This document shows, piece by piece, positions 6,656-8,094 of a DNA stretch of 8,094 bases. How positions within the stretch are numbered: the stretch's first letter is position 1; every line of letters begins with the position of its first letter. This stretch comes from an uncultured Clostridia bacterium (GTDB taxonomy: Bacteria > Bacillota > Clostridia > UBA1381). A program made the translations under genes and the position numbers. Below the pieces are notes generated by a model. That model did not search any database. It saw nothing but the letters and a program-made list of their open reading frames with translations, and was not told the origin of the DNA. The stretch covers positions 1 to 8,094 of the forward strand of contig CAJTPP010000062.1 in the NCBI GenBank assembly GCA_910578235.1. The letters run 5' to 3'.

Positions 6656-7705
6656 CTATCTGTTGCCTTTTATATCAAAGCCGCGCATAACTTCTCTGCG
6701 CTTTTCTATTGCGTACTGCGTATAGTATTTATGAGTAACCTCAATATTTTTATGCCCCATAAGTTCCGCCACCATTTTTATGTCAATTCCGTCCGCTATA
6801 AGATTACACGCAAAGGTACGTCTGAGAGCGTGCGGACGCGCCTTGTCGGAATCGAAAATACCTGCTGTAGCGCAGTATTTTTTAAGTGTTTTTTCGACGC
6901 CTTGTGCTGTCATACGTTTGCCGAGACGGCTTAGAAAAAGCGCTTCCGTATCAGCTGATTTATCATTTTCCAATCTCTCTTGTATGTATTTAAACATTTC
7001 GTTTTCCACCTGTATAGGCATGAATATTTCCTGCTCGTCGCCGCCTTTGCGCGTTACAACGAATGAGGAAGTGTCAAAGCATACGTCGTGCACATTAAGA
7101 TTAATAAGCTCGCTCACACGGCAGCCGGTGCCGAGATACGCTGTAAACAGCGCAATATCCCGCTGCTTCTTGTTTGTATATTCTGTGAGATCTCGCCCTG
7201 AATAGTATTTTTCACCGTTATATATTACATCAAGTAAATTTATGGTCTCCTGAGTAGTAAGCGGACGCTTCATTTTCTGATGTATTTTTTTAAAGTCGAT
7301 TTTGTCGGTGATATTCTGGGAAATCAGATCATTTTTATACAGATATCCGAAAAGGCCTCTTATACCTGACAATTTTCGGTTTATACCGTACGGACTATTG
7401 CGGCGTATGCGTTTTACATGTTTTCCGTCTATAGTGATCGTGTCTGTTTCGTATTCTTTAAGGTATGCGGTGAAGCCGTTTAGATCTCGCAACGTCACCT
7501 GCTCCATATGTGATGTTGTGAAATCCTCAGTGTGTTCAACGTCTCTGAATTTGAATTTTTGCAGATAATCGAGAAAGGTTTTTATATCAATACTGTAGCC
7601 GATTTGTGTGTTAATACTCTCACCGTCATAGGCAATCTCTATGTAGTCAAAAACAAAATCGGGCAAGTTTGAAAGGAAATTCATAAGTTTGGCGTGTTTG
7701 CTCAC
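6656..7705 (-). CDS. Tyrosine site-specific recombinase (XerS-like)
   Basis: This 349-residue DNA-breaking and rejoining enzyme has a SAM-like core-binding domain at about 15-145 and a catalytic domain at about 150-345. All catalytic residues are visible: Arg196 (GTGCRVSEL), Lys220 (VTRKGGDEQE), His292 and Arg295 (PHALRR), His318 (MGHKN) and the nucleophile Tyr328 (KYYTQ). The start is GTG 7705: AAGGAGG (7714-7720) lies 8 nt upstream, while the next Met, residue 8, would be 29 nt away. The KQRDIALF and TRKGG segments and the length recall XerS of streptococci, a single recombinase for chromosome dimer resolution. An integrase of a mobile element is the alternative, but no excisionase, relaxase, phage gene or flanking att repeat is visible. 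It converges on dinB and shares its terminator. The exact subfamily is an inference. Confidence 0.94.
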   Translation of the reverse strand: MSKHAKLMNFLSNLPDFVFDYIEIAYDGESINTQIGYSIDIKTFLDYLQKFKFRDVEHTEDFTTSHMEQVTLRDLNGFTAYLKEYETDTITIDGKHVKRIRRNSPYGINRKLSGIRGLFGYLYKNDLISQNITDKIDFKKIHQKMKRPLTTQETINLLDVIYNGEKYYSGRDLTEYTNKKQRDIALFTAYLGTGCRVSELINLNVHDVCFDTSSFVVTRKGGDEQEIFMPIQVENEMFKYIQERLENDKSADTEALFLSRLGKRMTAQGVEKTLKKYCATAGIFDSDKARPHALRRTFACNLIADGIDIKMVAELMGHKNIEVTHKYYTQYAIEKRREVMRGFDIKGNR

Positions 7706-7713
7706 AATATCAG

Positions 7714-7720
7714 CCTCCTT
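7714..7720 (-). promoter_or_regulatory. Ribosome binding site fixing the recombinase GTG start
   Basis: AAGGAGG on the minus strand lies 8 nt from GTG 7705. This spacing fits only that codon and supports a GTG start. Confidence 0.85.
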
Positions 7721-7752
7721 GTTCTGAGATGTAACGAATTTTTTATAAGATT

Positions 7753-7781
7753 ATTATACTATGTTTTATTTGTTTACGCAA
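7753..7781 (-). promoter_or_regulatory. Putative promoter of the recombinase gene
   Basis: On the minus strand a perfect TATAAT (7753-7758) lies 17 bp from TTGCGT (7776-7781), a poor -35 matching only in its first three bases. A start near 7746 would give a leader of about 40 nt. Confidence 0.5.
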
Positions 7782-7796
7782 GTGATGATTTTGTTC

Positions 7797-7825
7797 TTGC
7801 AAAATGTATGAAAATACTGTATGAT
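7797..7825 (+). promoter_or_regulatory. Putative promoter of the partial glycoside hydrolase gene
   Basis: TTGCAA (7797-7802) lies 17 bp from TATGAT (7820-7825), one mismatch from the -10 consensus. A start near 7832 gives a leader of about 36 nt. Its -35 mirrors that of the divergent recombinase promoter. Confidence 0.55.
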
Positions 7826-7867
7826 AGATTTTAGAGGGATTATTTTGCAGAAAGAGGAGAGAAATGT

Positions 7868-8094
7868 ATGGGTTTTATTTTTAATATTAATACTGAGATT
7901 AAATCAGAGGTTAATACGAAGCCTGTGGCAAATGCGGTAAATATTTTAAAGCGCGACATGAAAAAGGAGTTTAATGTCACAAACTTGGAAAAGAACAGTA
8001 TTACGCTGATAACAGATACAGCGATGGTGGAGGAGAGTTATAAAATTTCCGTTGGCGGCAGCGTTGTGATTACGGCGGGAGATGATCTGGGGTT
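7868..8094 (+). CDS. N-terminus of a putative glycoside hydrolase, GH115/GH67-like accessory domain (partial)
   Basis: The frame stays open for 75 residues to the right edge. The start is ATG 7868, with GAGGAG (7854-7859) 8 nt upstream; the ATG at 7864 is in another frame and stops after six codons. The visible part has helix-forming ANAVNILKRDMKKEF (21-35), then strands ITLITD and ESYKISVGGSVVITAGDDLG. This resembles the small alpha/beta N-terminal domain of GH115, GH67 and GH20 enzymes, in which E-x-Y-x-I-x-V and I-x-A-G-x-D-x-x-G patterns precede the catalytic barrel. No signal peptide is seen, so a cytoplasmic enzyme acting on imported oligosaccharides is inferred. The active site lies outside the window, so the family is tentative. 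It is divergent from the recombinase gene and separated from it by 162 bp. Confidence 0.7.
   Translation, partial: MGFIFNINTEIKSEVNTKPVANAVNILKRDMKKEFNVTNLEKNSITLITDTAMVEESYKISVGGSVVITAGDDLG

Noticed and set aside
6647..6934. Plus-strand open frames opposite the recombinase gene, including 6780-7205 and 7302-7568
   Set aside because: They are shadows of a gene with a complete catalytic set and a strong ribosome binding site.
7742..7770. A dif-like recombination site upstream of the recombinase gene
   Set aside because: Best alignment of one arm to the Bacillus dif XerD arm gave about 6 of 11 matches in A+T-rich DNA that also holds the -10 box; not above chance.

Overview
The window looks like a chromosomal stretch of a low-GC Gram-positive anaerobe of the class Clostridia, probably a gut fibre degrader. 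The reasons are the A+T-rich DNA, strong AAGGAGG-type ribosome binding sites, extended -10 promoters, a very large secreted protein with Pro/Thr linkers, and a small Cys-rich protein placed directly before a Y-family DNA polymerase. I cannot name the species. No rRNA, tRNA, CRISPR array, insertion sequence or complete mobile element is visible.

Layout from left to right: (1) 3-74, the probable last codons of a plus-strand gene cut by the window edge. (2) 255-4142, minus strand, a 1295-residue exported multidomain protein with a central serine alpha/beta-hydrolase domain flanked by beta-rich modules and two Pro/Thr linkers. (3) 4316-5098, plus strand, a divergent AraC-family regulator. The 173-bp gap between (2) and (3) holds a promoter for each gene, a near-perfect 13-bp direct repeat and phased A/T tracts. 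(4) 5239-5418 and 5430-6623, plus strand, a two-gene operon of a 59-residue CxxC/CxxC protein (DUF6472-like) and a DinB-type DNA polymerase. (5) A bidirectional hairpin terminator at 6622-6648. (6) 6656-7705, minus strand, a tyrosine recombinase with a GTG start. (7) 7868 to the window end, plus strand, the first 75 residues of a protein resembling the N-terminal accessory domain of glycoside hydrolases such as GH115 or GH67.

The left and right ends fit carbohydrate use: an exported putative esterase under an adjacent AraC regulator, and the beginning of a probably cytoplasmic glycoside hydrolase. The middle is DNA maintenance: a lesion-bypass polymerase with a small putative metal-binding partner, and a recombinase that looks more like a resident XerS-type enzyme than the integrase of an element. 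The best leads for something not well described are the exported hydrolase with its GHSAAS nucleophile elbow and uncharacterised modules, the small Cys-rich protein tied to DinB, and the repeat arrangement in the hydrolase/AraC intergenic region. Nothing here proves a new multi-gene system.
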